From Cristatella mucedo (lineage: Eukaryota > Bryozoa > Phylactolaemata > Cristatellidae): a stretch of 64,000 nucleotides of DNA. Positions within the stretch are counted from its first letter, which is position 1. Each line of letters opens with the position of its first letter. The notes beneath the pieces are model-generated. The model had not been told where the DNA came from. It saw only the letters and a list, made by a program, of their open reading frames with translations, and ran no database searches. Where the stretch lies: assembly GCA_009760855.2 (NCBI GenBank), contig WPIO01000097.1:64001-128000 (forward strand). Direction: 5' to 3'. Positions 1-11,505 of this stretch are shown here, piece after piece. Position numbers and translations under genes: made by a program.

Positions 1-89
1 CAAATTGACAAGAGCCCCACCGTGAGCCAGCCAATGCTAGCAGCGACTGCAGAAAAGAAACGCCCAATGCTGCCACTGAAGCAGCAGAG
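1..89 (+). CDS. SHB-like: SH2 adaptor (SHB-family-like), internal exon, 5' end outside window
   Basis: The frame is open from base 1 and ends in codons reading PLKQQ plus the first two bases of Arg, followed at once by the donor GTAAGC (90-95). The next exon starts with the G that completes AGG, so the product reads PLKQQ-R-WFHGNISR. SHB-family proteins have a similar short PLE-K-Q stretch just before WYHG of their SH2 domain, which is why I treat this as the linker before the SH2 domain. It supplies 29 residues (QIDKSPTVSQ at the start), rich in Ser, Pro and Lys and probably disordered. Start codon and upstream exons lie outside the window. Exon identity rests on phase agreement and family resemblance, not on transcript data. 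Confidence 0.72.
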
Positions 90-280
90 GTAAGCAAATG
101 TGGCAGTACTTTGCCGACGGCACAATGCTTGTGAGGCTGCTTCCTCAGCAGCAGCTACTGCACCGCCAGTGCACAGCTTTATGTTGGTATGGCAGTGTCC
201 TACTTTTTTCTTTGGAATGCATACATATTGCATTGTACAAGCAGCCTTTGCGGCAAGTCTTCCTTCCCTGGTTCGACTGC

Positions 281-1433
281 AATAATGATAATAATAATAA
301 CAACAATGCACTTGATAAAGCTCCCTCATAGAACTCAATCTCTTTCTAGGCACTTTACATTTGCTGGACAGGGAAACACGATTGAATCGTGTGTAATATC
401 ATGCTTCATAAACAACATGATCAACATCGTTAGGGGTGACATGCACAGGGTCAGCATGCAAATGTGGTTAGTGGCTGCATGCACAGTGTCAGCACACATA
501 AGCACATAAAGGACGAATCACAGGGACCAACTAAATGCTGTCATAAATAGGTGTGTTTTCAATTTCTTTTTAAATGTGTTCAAGTCAAGGGATGTCGTGA
601 CGAAAGTCGGAAGTAAGTTCCAGGCTTTGGGAGCATACGAACTAAATGCATGGTCTCCAAAGGATTTTAGGTTTGCACGAGGTGTAGGTTAAATTCCGGA
701 AAGCAGGTGGTACGATGCTGAGCCTGATGGGGAAGTAGATGTGTTAGGTAGGCTGGAGCCAAAGAATGAAGGAACCGAAAAGTGAGCGACAAAACCTTGA
801 AGTAGCTGCGTTGCTTGACTAGTAGCCAGTGCACGTGGACGAGAAGTGGTGAGATGTGGCAACTGTGCCACTCACGACAGACAAGCCTAGGTGCAGAGTT
901 TTGCACCAGCTGTAAGCGCCTGATTGCACAGGCCTGTATGCCAGCAAGCAGTGAGTTACAGAAGTCAAGACGGGATGTCACAAATGCATGGACCAACTTA
1001 GATGTGGCATCCCTGTCTGAACAAGCCCGAATTTTAGCAATATTATGTAGCTGAAAGTAGGCAGACTTGATTGTAGACCTGATGTGGTCGTCTAACGAAA
1101 GGTCACTTTGGAACATGACACCTAGATTTCGTACAAATTCAGCAGGAGATATGCTGGCAGAGCCGATTTTTAACGTTCGCCTTTTCGATTTCTGAATCAC
1201 ACTTGGTTTGCCTATAACTAGTAAGTTGGTTTTATCATCATTTAACTTTAGAAAATTTGCTGCCATTCATATGCGGATGTCCTCAATACATGCAGCAAGG
1301 GAGTTGAGAGAATTCGATATGCTCGATGGCTTGGAGGAATGTGGACGGTAGTTGCTCATTTTCTTGATCCAGTGTTTCTTTCTTGAGCAGTGGTGACCTG
1401 CTTGAATGTAGACATTGAGGTGCTGCAGGAAAT
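281..1433 (-). mobile_element. L2-like LINE, 5'-truncated copy with internal deletions
   Basis: Read on the minus strand this is the 3' part of the LINE family found throughout the window. It has the end of the reverse transcriptase (FLKLNDDKTNLLV), the thumb and C-terminal region (SAYFQLHNIAKIRACSDRD, RLDFCNSLLAG), the 3' UTR and the tail signature ending in (ATT)n at 281-300. This copy keeps a CAG glutamine codon where the young copies have TAG. Its 5' side (about 1330-1433) is a patchwork of short pieces (SNYRP, then about CASMSAF) that are far apart in the intact element, so two internal stretches, including the catalytic palm, have been deleted. A TGA replaces the Trp codon before MAANF. 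Confidence 0.88.
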
Positions 1434-1693
1434 AAAGAATCACCCACTGCAGGACTTGGGCATACAACTTGGGTCGTGAAGAGGAACCACCTACCTCCTA
1501 GGTTAAGACCCAGAGCACGAGGTCAGTCCTATTTACTCTGTCAATTTCGTAGATCTTCGTGATCCCTGCCGAGAAACCAACTCTAACTGGAGTGCTTTAA
1601 GGGCACCACCATTGGGGTGTGGTAAAAAATGTCTTTTTAGCTACCTTGGAGATCTTACAGCAACGGCACCTCTCCACCACCTCCTCGTCTTGG

Positions 1694-1694
1694 T

Positions 1695-1725
<31 letters not shown>

Positions 1726-1730
1726 CAGAC

Positions 1731-1823
<93 letters not shown>
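1694..1823. repeat. (GA)n microsatellite, about 130 bp
   Basis: Uninterrupted GA dinucleotides except for a few ACAG units in the first 45 bp. Long apparent ORFs across it (Arg-Glu or Ser-Leu repeats) are artefacts. Confidence 0.97.
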
Positions 1824-1826
<3 letters not shown>

Positions 1827-2936
1827 ACGCTTCGTGCCTGATATGCTCCTCCCTAGCTGCCCCCCACCAAAATGTAGTGTTTCCACAAAAATAAAGGTAG
1901 TGTCTTCTGCAATATGACTCGGGATTGGCGAGTTAAGGCTGTTCATCGACTGGCTCCTCAGCGGCTTTTAAAAAAAGGTGTAAAAGTCGAGGGCTTAAAG
2001 CTGAGCACCCAAGTCCGGAGCGTTCAAGGCAGATTAGTTAGTATTCCATGGCTGTGCTGTATCCGGTGAACTCGAGCATCAAGTTGTGGGAACTCAAATT
2101 GGCCAGAGCCTGCACAGTGTACTACGAATTACCCCATGTTATGCCCTGCGAAAGCCACTAGGCTTTAAGTGCACTCTTGATACTCTCCAGATAACACCCA
2201 TTTAGTTGTTGTGGCGGCTTTACCGAGATATATTACATTACCTGCTGGGAAAATGCTCAAATCCTGGATGAGCTGACACCAAGGACTTGATATGCTTACC
2301 CGAAAAAAAGCACATTATTGAGCAGCATTATAGTGCAGCCGTACTGCATCGATGATGCACTTCTAGTTTTTGGTTGGTATTTGGGGGTAGGCCTGATTTT
2401 CCTATGCGGCTTCCTTTTTGAAATCGATGTCTAAGCTCGTAAAATATTTATATTGTAAGAGGTCTCTAAATAGGACGAAAAGTTGTGGCTATTCTGCCGG
2501 TGCTGTGGTTAGGTGGGGAGTGGGGCCTATGCTGCATGCTGGCTCTCTAGCAATTGCCACGGAGTGCAGGCTTAATGAGGTAGACCCTGGTGTCAGTCAG
2601 ACCTGCTATCGTGTATCACCAGCTCATTCTAAATGTATTTATTTGTAATATATTGACCTGGTGCAGTAGCTTGGTACCAGTGTAAGAGATGCAGAGGCCC
2701 AGTCGTGGTGCTCTTGTGTTTGGCATTTTTGCAAGGTGCCAAGGTGACCCAATCTAGCTATCTTGGCCTAGCCCTAAGGAGGTGTGTCGGGCGTCTTGCT
2801 ACTCACAAGCACCAGCAACACTTCCGTTCACGTTCCCCCTGGCCAAGGTCTGAAACCTAGTCCTTGGATTTATTTTCAGTGTGAATCGGTAACGAAAATG
2901 TAAACCATTCCCGGGAGGTCAGCAGTTCTAGTGGAA

Positions 2937-3003
2937 ATAATAATAGTAATATTAATACAGTTGCATAGCACCTTCAGATGACTTAATCTCTTTCCAGGCG
3001 CTT
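2937..3003 (-). mobile_element. LINE/SINE 3' tail fragment
   Basis: AATAATAATAGTAATATTAA followed by a diverged version of the family tail (GCATAGCACCTTCAGATGA, then TTAATCTCTTTCCAGGCGCTTTA). Only the last 65 bp of the element is present. It sits about 115 bp upstream of the exon at 3120. Confidence 0.7.
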
Positions 3004-3119
3004 TAACTGAAGCCTCCGAGCTGAAGCTACAGCTGAAGACGCAGCAGCATTCAGGGGAAGCCTACAGGGACGTTGTAAGGGATGTCTCTCATTTGCAGGT
3101 CGTTTGTGTCATTTTGCAG

Positions 3120-3248
3120 GTGGTTTCACGGCAACATATCCCGGCAGCAGGCAGAGGACCTGCTATTGCACGAGCCCGTAGGCAGTTTCCTGGTCCGAAT
3201 GAGCAGCACGAACAATGAGAACAATCAGGACTACTCACTGTCGCTCAG
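3120..3248 (+). CDS. SHB-like: SH2 adaptor (SHB-family-like), exon with N-terminal half of SH2 domain
   Basis: The exon encodes WFHGNISRQQAEDLLL, then FLVR and DYSLSLR: the alphaA helix and the betaB and betaC strands of an SH2 domain. The Arg of FLVR is the invariant phosphotyrosine-binding residue and is intact, so binding is expected. DYSLSLR is characteristic of the SHB/SHD/SHE/SHF adaptors, which link phosphotyrosine signals from receptors to downstream partners in the cytoplasm. The acceptor is TTTTGCAG at 3112-3119 and the donor is AG|GTATGT at 3249. Both introns are phase 2, and the flanking exons match at both ends. A six-residue insertion-like stretch (TNNENN) lies between FLVR and DYSLSLR. 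CSK, GRB2 and SHC SH2 domains fit less well by eye. Confidence 0.85.
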
Positions 3249-4286
3249 GTATGTCACTCACTATAGGCACACACCGATGCGTTCAACTGCCTGCCTGCCA
3301 GCCTAAGCCGGTTCAGTCAAGGAAGGCTGCTGTCTGACCCCCAACCCAGCTGCCCACCCACCTACCAATGACCCTCTCTAAATCTTGTTAGCAGTCGTTT
3401 CAGAAACATTCCCTTATATAGTCCAGCGACAGGTGGTGGTCACAGCTCGAGAGCTAAGGCAGGTTCGAGGGCACAGTAGCTCGGCTCACTGCTTCCATGG
3501 CATTCCTTGCGATGTCGTCCTGCCTGCTAGGCTCAGCCTATGCAGCATTGGTGCTTTTTTGAAGCCGACAGTAGCAGGGCGTGCATGAGCCTTAGCTGAT
3601 CAAGCAGATCGGTCTTCGGTTTCGGTGAACCGGTCTGCAGTTGTAGTTCTGCCATTGTTTCCAACCTTCCGTGGAATGTCCAATTCTTGCCGTGCAAAAG
3701 TGGTGTCTTCTGAGCATTCATGCCCTAGAGAACCCGTCCGGCTGGATTCCACATACGTTAATTTGCCTGGAGCATGACGACCATTCGTGGGCATGTCAAC
3801 GTAAGCAAGCTGAAGCGCTTCATACGTATGTCAAGTTCAGAATGTGCGTGTAAACAGCAGACACTGCTTTGCATGCTCTACAAATCAAAGAGAAATCACA
3901 AGAAGTTAACAGCACGCGATGCCTGCTACGAAACGACTTGTGTTGCTGCCGTCTGGTCCCCTCTCCGACACCTCTCTCGTCGTGCCCCTTGCATGCATGC
4001 GCGGCTCCTACTTTCGTCTAGCCCACGACTTTCCAATGATCGATGCAGCGTGCCTCTGGGGGGTGGGTGGTTGCTAATATTTCTGCTGGGTTTCCATTGC
4101 ACTGCCTGGCCTATGCCTTCATCATTTGTAAGAGTAATTAATCGTTCGTCATGATTTCAGTATGCATCATGTCCTGACTTGCAGACTATCGGCTGCAGAT
4201 GTCAGCCAAATGACTTTTAACTTGGCAATGATTAGACTGAACTGGTCATCAGAAATGCAAATCATGCAGCCGGCCTGCCTGCATAA

Positions 4287-4539
4287 TTTAAAAACACCTA
4301 TTTAGGACAGCATTTAGTGGGTCCCTGTGATTCGTCCTTGATGTGCTTATGCGTGCTGACACTGTGCATGCTGCCACTAACCACATTTGCATGCTGACCC
4401 TGTGCATGTCACCCCTAACCATGTTATTCACTTTGTTTATCAAGCATGATTTTACTCACCGTTCAATTGCATTTCCCTTTGCAGCAGATGCAAAGTGCCT
4501 AGAAAGAAATTAAGTTCTCTGAGGGCGTTTGATCAAGGG

Positions 4540-4590
<51 letters not shown>
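4287..4590 (+). mobile_element. L2-like LINE, 3' UTR-only copy with (ATT)n tail
   Basis: It starts in the last codons of the LINE ORF (CACCTATTTAGGACAGCATT), runs through the 3' UTR with its repeated TGCATGCTGACCCTGTGCAT motifs, then AAGTGCCTAGAAAGAAATTA, and ends in about 47 bp of ATT repeats (4544-4590). Confidence 0.88.
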
Positions 4591-5226
4591 GGCCCGCAGT
4601 TTGTGGCTGCCTGCTTCTTTATCTCTCCATAAATGTGGCGCAAGTCTGTGGCGCTGTCATTAAATGAGACCCTGAAGCAGCAAACTAGGAGATTGGGCTT
4701 CCGGCAAAGCAGCTGACATGCCGTGCAGTGTGCTTGATGTCTGGATTGGTAGGCAGGGGTCGCAGTGTCAGCAGGCCGTGCTCTGTTGTATCCAAATTTC
4801 ATTACTATACCGAAGCTGGTGGATGATATAGGATAGACTTCGTGTACCACGTGAGATCAGATCTGAAAAGCAGCAGCATGGATATCCCAATTATAGGGGG
4901 CTGTTAACTGTGTGCAATAGCTCTGAAAAATGATAAGATTAATATGCTGAGATTGCTTAGGGGATAGCTTGTGTCTGAAGTGGAGAGATGCTGCATTGGA
5001 AGCCACTGACAAGCATTTGGTGGAGAAGCTCACGTAAGCTTTTCTGACAGTGAATCACCTAGTGAAACATGCAAGGGAAACAGTCTGTATACAAAAAGTT
5101 AGATGCCTAGAATTAGCTTTCAGAGAGGAATGATGAGTAAGCTAAACTGGTGACAGCATAGAAAGCATGAATCTGCAGTATTGTTGTGCAGGAAAGTACC
5201 CTAGGTAAAAAGCTGTCAAGTAACAC

Positions 5227-5227
<1 letters not shown>

Positions 5228-5261
<34 letters not shown>

Positions 5262-6736
5262 CACTTGATAAAGCGCCCTCAGAGAACTTAATCTCTTTCT
5301 AGGCGCTTTACATTTGCTGCAAAGTGATACGCAATAGAATAGTAAGTAAAATCATGCTTGAAAAACAAACAAAATGAATAACATGGTTAGGGGTTACATG
5401 CACTGGGTCAGCATGCAAATGTGGTTAGTGGCAGCATGAACAGTGTCAGCACGCATAAGCACATCGAGGACGAATCACAAGGACCCACTAAATGCTGTCC
5501 TAAATAGGTATGTTTTTAAGTTTCTTTTAAATGTGGTCAGGTCAGGGGATGTTCTGATGCAGGTCGGGAGGGAGTTCCAGGCTGTGGGAGCATACGAGCT
5601 AAATGCACGGTCTCCAAAGGATTTAAGGTTTGTACGAGGTATTTCTAGACTGTTGGATTCCGAAAAGCGAGTGGTACGATGCTTTGCCTGATGGGGTAGT
5701 ATATCTGAAAGATAGGCTGGAGCCATAGAATGAAGAGACCTAAAAGTGAGCGACAAAACCTTGAAGTCAATCCGTTGCTTGACTGGTAACCAGTGCAGGT
5801 CGGCGAGAAGTGGAGTAATGTGGCAACTGCGACGCTCACGACAGACAAGCCTAGCTGCAGAGTTTTTGCACCAGCTGCAATCGCCTGATCGCACATGCTG
5901 GTAGGCCAGTAAGCAGTGAGTTGCAGAAGTCGAGACGAGATGTCACGAATGCATGGACCAACTTGGACGTGGTATCCTTATCTAAACAAGCCCTAATTTT
6001 AGCAATGTTATGAAGCTAAAAATAGGCTGATTTGACTGTGGAGCTGATGTGGTCGTCTAACGAGAGGTCGCTTTGGAATATGACACCTAGATTTCGAGCT
6101 GATTCAACTGGGAATATGCTGGCAGAGCCAATTTTGAAAGTCAGCCTTTCCAGTTTCTGAATAACACTAGGTTTGCCCATAACTAGTAAGTTAGTTTTAT
6201 CATCGTTTAGTTTTAGAAAATTTGCTGCCATCCATGATCGGATGTCATCAATGCATGCAGCAAGTGAGTTGAGAGAATTTGAGGTGCTCGAAGGCTGGGA
6301 GGGATCAAAGCAAAGGTACAACTGAGTGTCATCCGCATAGAAGTGAAAGCCTAGATTGTGCTTGGCAATCACATCAGCGAGAGGGAGAGTATAAACGGTG
6401 AAAAGGACCGGACCTAGCACAGAGCCCTGAGGTACTCCATATTTTAGAGGTACTTCAGATGATCTTTGTCCATTCACGTCAACACTCTGGAGTCTCCCAC
6501 TGAGATAGGACCTGAACCACTGCAGAGCAGTGCCAGTGATGCCCAGGCGAGATGAGAGGCGCTCTAGAAGTACTTTGTGATCGATGGTATCAAAAGCTGC
6601 CGAAAGATCGAGCAAAACAAGAAGAGACACTCTACCCATGTCTGCATTCCTAAGTAGGTCGTTGTATACCCGAAGCAATGCTGACTCTGTGGAGTGATTA
6701 GCTCTAAAGCCAGACTGGAACTTACTAGCAAGGTGT
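5228..6736 (-). mobile_element. L2-like LINE, young 5'-truncated copy
   Basis: Minus-strand element with an ATT tail at 5228-5260, 3' UTR, C-terminal coding region (down to about 5475) and reverse transcriptase palm (6016-6735). By eye it differs from the copy at about 31881-33377 at only about seven positions in 1.48 kb, so the two are recent relatives. It is truncated at 6736, within the fingers region just upstream of the RVYNDLL motif. The flanking sequence there differs from the other copy, as expected for separate insertions with 5' truncation. Both copies carry TAG after SAYF, where older copies have CAG. One extra T at about 5866 breaks the C-terminal frame here. Confidence 0.93.
6016..6736 (-). 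pseudogene. LINE reverse transcriptase, truncated ORF
   Basis: Open frame with the reverse transcriptase blocks in order: LDLSAAFDTIDH (first catalytic Asp), GVPQGSVLGP, FYADDTQLYL (catalytic Asp pair), FLKLNDDKTNLLVMG and NLGVIFQSDLSLDDHI. It ends at TAG after SAYF. There is no endonuclease, fingers start or promoter, because the copy is 5'-truncated. It cannot be autonomous. Confidence 0.88.
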
Positions 6737-6789
6737 TACTGGACGGAGACCTAGTGGTAAGGTTCCATCGTGGCTTCTAGTGTTTGTAA

Positions 6790-6880
6790 ACAGGCAATTC
6801 TTTATTAGCCACTGCCAGTAGTAGTGATAGCCGTTAGGGCTGTTCTTGTCGCTATGTAATTGAGGCTGTTGACTGCAGCC
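6790..6880 (+). mobile_element. tRNA-derived SINE (family A), body fragment
   Basis: The core TAGCCACTGCCAGTAGTAGT then GATAGCCGTTAGGGCTGTTC and TGTCGCTATG matches the bodies at 56160-56320, 63630-63800 and 45243-45395. The tRNA-like head is barely recognisable here. It directly follows the truncated end of the LINE at 6736. Confidence 0.6.
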
Positions 6881-7689
6881 AGCTTTAGCTAATGAATAGC
6901 ACGTGGAAGCATCAGCAGATGAACAATAGGACTTGGCTTTTTTTTGTCTTTCATTTTTGAAGGAGTTGAAGCTTACTACCGTATATAGATAGCCTGATTT
7001 CAACATGCATGGTCTGACTAGCTGAAATGACACACTCAATGGGCTAAAGACAAGCCAATGGGTAGCGACCTGCCACTGGCTGGAGGCCAGATGGTGCTGA
7101 GCCGGTCGTCAGGAGCAGAACTAAATAGCAGTTTCGGCCCACTTGCAATCAGGGCCATAAGTGCTAATGCATACCATCAATGTGGTCGTCAGACAACCGG
7201 CTCATTATCATAATGATGAATACATTTGTCGCCTAACAGCCATCAAAACCAAGGAGTGTTAATGTTTGCAGCACGGCAGTATGAAAATTCGTCTCCCTCA
7301 TCCCAGGAATGCAATAAATTTCAGTGCTCCAATGCCTAAAAAAAAAGAGTCATGGTCATGCCACCGACGTTCTTCACAGGTTGCAGCTGGCAGTCATATC
7401 TAAGCTCCTCACCTTTTATTCGGCTTACTTGAAACAAGTTCTGTTGTTACCAAATAGTTCAAATTTACTCTCTTCTGTCCTATAAATCGAGTGCCAATCT
7501 CTCGTGTCCAGTGGGCATGGCGTTTGGCCTATACCAGCCTTTAAGCTTTATGCTGCTTACTCAGCCCTTTTTTGCCATCGATTGGAAATGTTACCCTCTG
7601 CTAGTCGGCGCAGCGCTGCTTGTTGCCTGCTAGTTTTGGTAACTATTGTGGCTTTTCAGTGATTTCGGTAGCTCGGTCAAGCTGGCCTT

Positions 7690-7931
7690 TGGTTCGTGTG
7701 TTCCCAAAGCATGGAACTCACTTCCGTGCAACATATCCTGACACTAACCATAATTGCATGCTGACACTGTGCATGTCTCCTGTAACCGTGTCTCCATAAC
7801 TTTTTTGTCATTAAGCATGGCAACACTAACCATTCGATCATGCTTCCTTTGCAGCAAATGTAAAGTGCCTAGAAAGAGATTGAGTTCTCTGAGGGTGCTA
7901 TAACAAATGTACCATTATTATTATTATTATT
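7690..7931 (+). mobile_element. L2-like LINE fragment, + strand
   Basis: It begins with the coding remnant TCCCAAAGCATGGAACTCAC (the KAWNS motif), skips directly into the 3' UTR, and ends GTAAAGTGCCTAGAAAGAGA then (ATT)n at about 7914-7931. An internal deletion removed the C-terminal codons. Confidence 0.8.
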
Positions 7932-8544
7932 CCTATCGTGCAGTGCAGCCGTCTTCAGAAGACGATCGGCTCGATGTCTTGTTCTGGCTGCTTAGGCGGT
8001 GGCAGTTGGCCTAAGGAGCCCTTCCTCGTGCAGTTGGGTAGATTATTATAAATTACGAGTTATGCCCTGAAATTTGGGATTTTTACCGTCTCGGTTGGAA
8101 TGCCATGCCTACATGTCTCCACATGGTGCCATCCCCTTCATTTCTGTTGCTAAGGACGTCTACTCTGGGCCGTTATCAGGCTCCTTTGAGCTCGAATAGC
8201 ATCCAAATAGGGCTTTCACTGGGTGCGTACATGCATGTGACCCTAGATAAGTGTAGCTACAGTGCTCCCCTCAGTGGGCCGACGCCCGGTAGAATCAGCT
8301 ACCCGTGACGACTGCTGCCTGTCTGATTGAGCCAGACAAGCACTGGAACAGAAGCAGGACAAAAAATGTAAGGCAGCAGGACAATAGCAAAGTAAGCAGC
8401 TGACTCGTAGTTACACCCGACTAACTACTACCTGCCAGCTCTTGACCTGACATCAGTGTACACTTGACTTGAAGGACCTGCCTACTAAGCACTGGACAAA
8501 TCAGGCTAGGTTTCATTGTGTAATGTAATGTAAAGTATCTACAT

Positions 8545-8835
8545 CTAATCTCCACAGAGGCACAAGCACTAAGTAGTTGTTACGAAGGAGAGACACATGT
8601 AGCGCACTCGAAACCTGAGTGGCTTTCGGTTGGTTTATGGTAGCCCACAGACTCCATCGGACACAGCAAAGACAATGTGACAGGCATAGCTGAGTCAGAA
8701 GGGCCATCGAGGATGTGAGAAGCATGGAAATAGCAGCACAGGACCGTGACAAGGATGATGTAATGTTGCTTAAGAACCGTGGACGTGGAAGTGAGCTCTA
8801 CAATCCAGGACCTGCAGAGCCAAACGAGCTGTACC
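8545..8835 (+). repeat. Unclassified interspersed repeat C, copy 1
   Basis: It shares GTGGCTTTCGGT, then CAGCAAAGA, GTGA and AGCATAGCTGAGTCAG with 13835-13978 and 38445-38755. The distal part (CTACAATCCAGGACCTGCAG) matches only the third copy. No coding capacity or terminal repeats were seen. Confidence 0.6.
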
Positions 8836-10164
8836 CATCATTCTTTAAGCAAAAGAATGAAACTGCTCAGCTGTTACGGCTAGTCCTCGTATTAGCTTGC
8901 AATGCAAGATTAGCCACTGGCAGCCGACCTGGTTTGACTCAGGGAGAAATGGCTAGTACCTAGGTAGTTAGCTTGCGACAAAGTTCTTGGGCTCGAACCT
9001 TGCGGTGTATTAAAGCACCTGGATAGTTTGTATGTGCATGTGTGTGTGTGTCTAAATACAGTGCTCGCCTGAAAAATCTATGCATCATGGGAATTAGCAC
9101 AAATCTGAGACTTTGTTGAGTTTTGAAAAGTCACAGCCTAAAATACTACTATGATAAGATTAATATGATGAAGCAGTAAATGTACCAGATTGTGAGTGCT
9201 GCCACCTTGGTTGGACTACTGGGTGCTGAAAACATGCACAATTAACTTGTTTGGCAGTTTCACATGGGTGCAGAAAAACTGTTGCGGTTTTTGAAGGATA
9301 ATTTTTGGCAGCAGAATCAGAAGACTGTGAAGTAAGATTTTTTTATATGTCAGATATACCTCTCTAGAAAAATGCATCTTAACAACTGTGTCGGGCGCTA
9401 GTTTGGGGATGTTTTGAGGTTTGAGACTTCTTCGTTTGAGCTTGCACATAGACTGGCCAGATCTGGTTTGAGAATATGCAAGAAATCGGTAGTGCGGTTG
9501 GAGCAAGAAATCGGTTCACTGTGTCTCCTGGTGATAAAGAGCCGTAGAGCACTGCAACACGGCTTTAGAAGTTTTTGAACGCTTGAGATTCCAAAACCAC
9601 GATGACCTGCATGGGTTATAATATAATCCCTAAAAATTATGTGCCGGTACTTTAATGTAGTGCATGCATTTATTAAACTGAGATAGTTAAAACCTAGGAC
9701 ACGTACGAGAAGTTTGTAATTCCTTCTTTACCGGGTAAGGCTGTTCGATTTTTCCTTTCCACCACGTAATTGAGTTTTAGCATATCTTTGAACTCTCAAA
9801 CTTATGGCTGTGAATGCTCAAATTAGCATGCTTCAAACTCGCGATGATTGCTGAACAATGCCCATTGAGATTGGTGAGATAAATTTTTATAGAGTCGAAT
9901 ATTAGATGCATCTATTAAATTTTACTTTGCAGTGCTCCGAAGGTACTAGAAAATAATATCTGTCGAGAATGGTGACTGTCGGTAGCCAGAAAGTCCCCAG
10001 CTACTATAAAAGCAGTCACTGTGCATATTTTTCACGTGGTACGATAAGTAGATTGGTAGCATGTCCGATTTGTTGCAAATATTTTTAACTCCTGCAAATC
10101 ATATGCTCTGGTGAAACAAGATTTGGCCTGTAAATTGTCAGTCGCTCCTCGAAGTGATTCGGGC

Positions 10165-10167
<3 letters not shown>

Positions 10168-10217
<50 letters not shown>
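10168..10217. repeat. (CA)n microsatellite, 50 bp
   Basis: Perfect CA dinucleotide run. Confidence 0.97.
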
Positions 10218-10218
<1 letters not shown>

Positions 10219-10391
10219 TAATGTATATAAGCCGGACCTGGTCACTGACAACGGCACTGATTTAGTAATTGTGGATGTGACGGTGCCATTCGACAGAAGC
10301 GAGGATGCTCTGATTGTGGCGGCCCGAAACAAACCGATAAATATGCAGCCATTGCTTGTCTTCTCTGACCGCTGGCTACCGGTCAGCAGTG

Positions 10392-11264
10392 GTAATATTA
10401 ATACTAATAATAATAATAAGAATGCACTTGATAAAGCGCCCTCAGAGAACTTAATCTCTTTCTAGGCACTTTACATCTGCTGCAAAGGCAAATGCAATTG
10501 GATGGTGAGTAATATCATGCTTGATAAACAAATGACATGAATAACATGGTTAAGGGTGACATGCACAGTGTTAGCATGCAAATGTGGTTAGTGGCAGCAT
10601 GCACAGTGTCAGCAAGCATAAGCACGTGAAGGACAAATCACAGGGACCCACTAAATGCTGTCCTAAATAGGTGTTTTAAGTTCTTTTTAAATATGCTCTA
10701 GTCCGGGGATGTTCTGACGCAAGTCGGGAGGGAGTTCCAGGCTTTGGGAGCATACGAACTAAATGCACGGTCTCCAAAGGATTTGAGGTTTGTACGAGGT
10801 ATTGGTAAACTGTTGGATTCCGAAAAGTGGGTGGTACGAAGCTTGACCTGGTGGGGGAGTAGATCTGAGAGATAGGCTGGAGCCAAAGAATGAAGTGACC
10901 TAAAAGTGAGCGACAAAGCCTTGAAGTCGATCCGTTGCTTGACTGGTAGCGAGTGCAGGTCGGCGAGAAGTGGTGTGATGTGGCAACTTTGAAGATCACG
11001 ACAGACAAGCCTAGCTGCGGAGTTTTGCACTAGCTTCAATCGCCTTGTCGCACATGTCGGTAGGCCAGTAAGCAGTGAGTTGCAGAATTCGAGACGGGAT
11101 GTCACAAATGCATGGACCAACTTGGACGTGCTAAAATTATCTAAATAAGTCCGAATTTTAGCAATTGTATGTATCTTAAAGTAGGCAGACTTGATTGTGG
11201 AGCTGATATGGTCGTCTAACGAGAGGTCACTTTGGAACATGACACCTAGATTTCGAGCTTACGG
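10392..11264 (-). mobile_element. L2-like LINE, 5'-truncated copy
   Basis: Tail of AAT repeats at 10392-10420, full 3' UTR, then a 180-codon minus-strand frame (10698-11240) covering DLSLDDHI to RTSPD of the C-terminal region without a stop. At the position where the young copies have TAG (after SAYF) this copy has a Lys codon. The LINE sequence stops abruptly at 11264. Confidence 0.92.
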
Positions 11265-11505
11265 TAAGGCCCTTCGTGGTCGGGGCTCTCGGCAGCTGGT
11301 GGAGACAATGATGCTTGCCTGGCCGAACTTGGCATCCGATGCTCAGAGGGGATGGCTTTGAAGGACGGCTAGGAGAGGACGGCTTTGAGGCGGCACTGCG
11401 TCACCGACGCCATTACCGGTTCGGAAGCCATGTGGTCCCTGTTCCTGAACCGATATGTCGGGGTAGCATGCTCGACCTCGGCAGGTTCGGGCACCACCGG
11501 CTAAT

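Larger units (their letters stand above)
90..3119 (+). other. Intron of the SH2 adaptor gene
   Basis: GT at 90-91 and AG at 3118-3119 bound a 3.0-kb phase-2 intron. It contains an old LINE copy (281-1433), a long GA tract (1694-1823) and a LINE/SINE tail (about 2937-3003) just upstream of the acceptor. Nothing recognisable is visible in 1434-1693 or 1824-2936. A second possible acceptor AG at 3099-3100 lies 19 bp upstream, but its extra sequence does not fit the SH2 start. Confidence 0.65.

Noticed and set aside
98-509. Overlapping ORFs after the first exon
   Set aside because: They lie in the intron right after GTAAGC and have no domain; part is the LINE tail.
1612-1946. ORFs of Arg/Glu and Ser/Leu repeats
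   Set aside because: Translations of the GA tract.
3007-3080. Open stretch SELKLQLKTQQHSGEAYRDV ending at GTAAGG
   Set aside because: Its donor is phase 0, while the next exon needs phase 2; the required frame has a stop, and exon 1-89 already fits.
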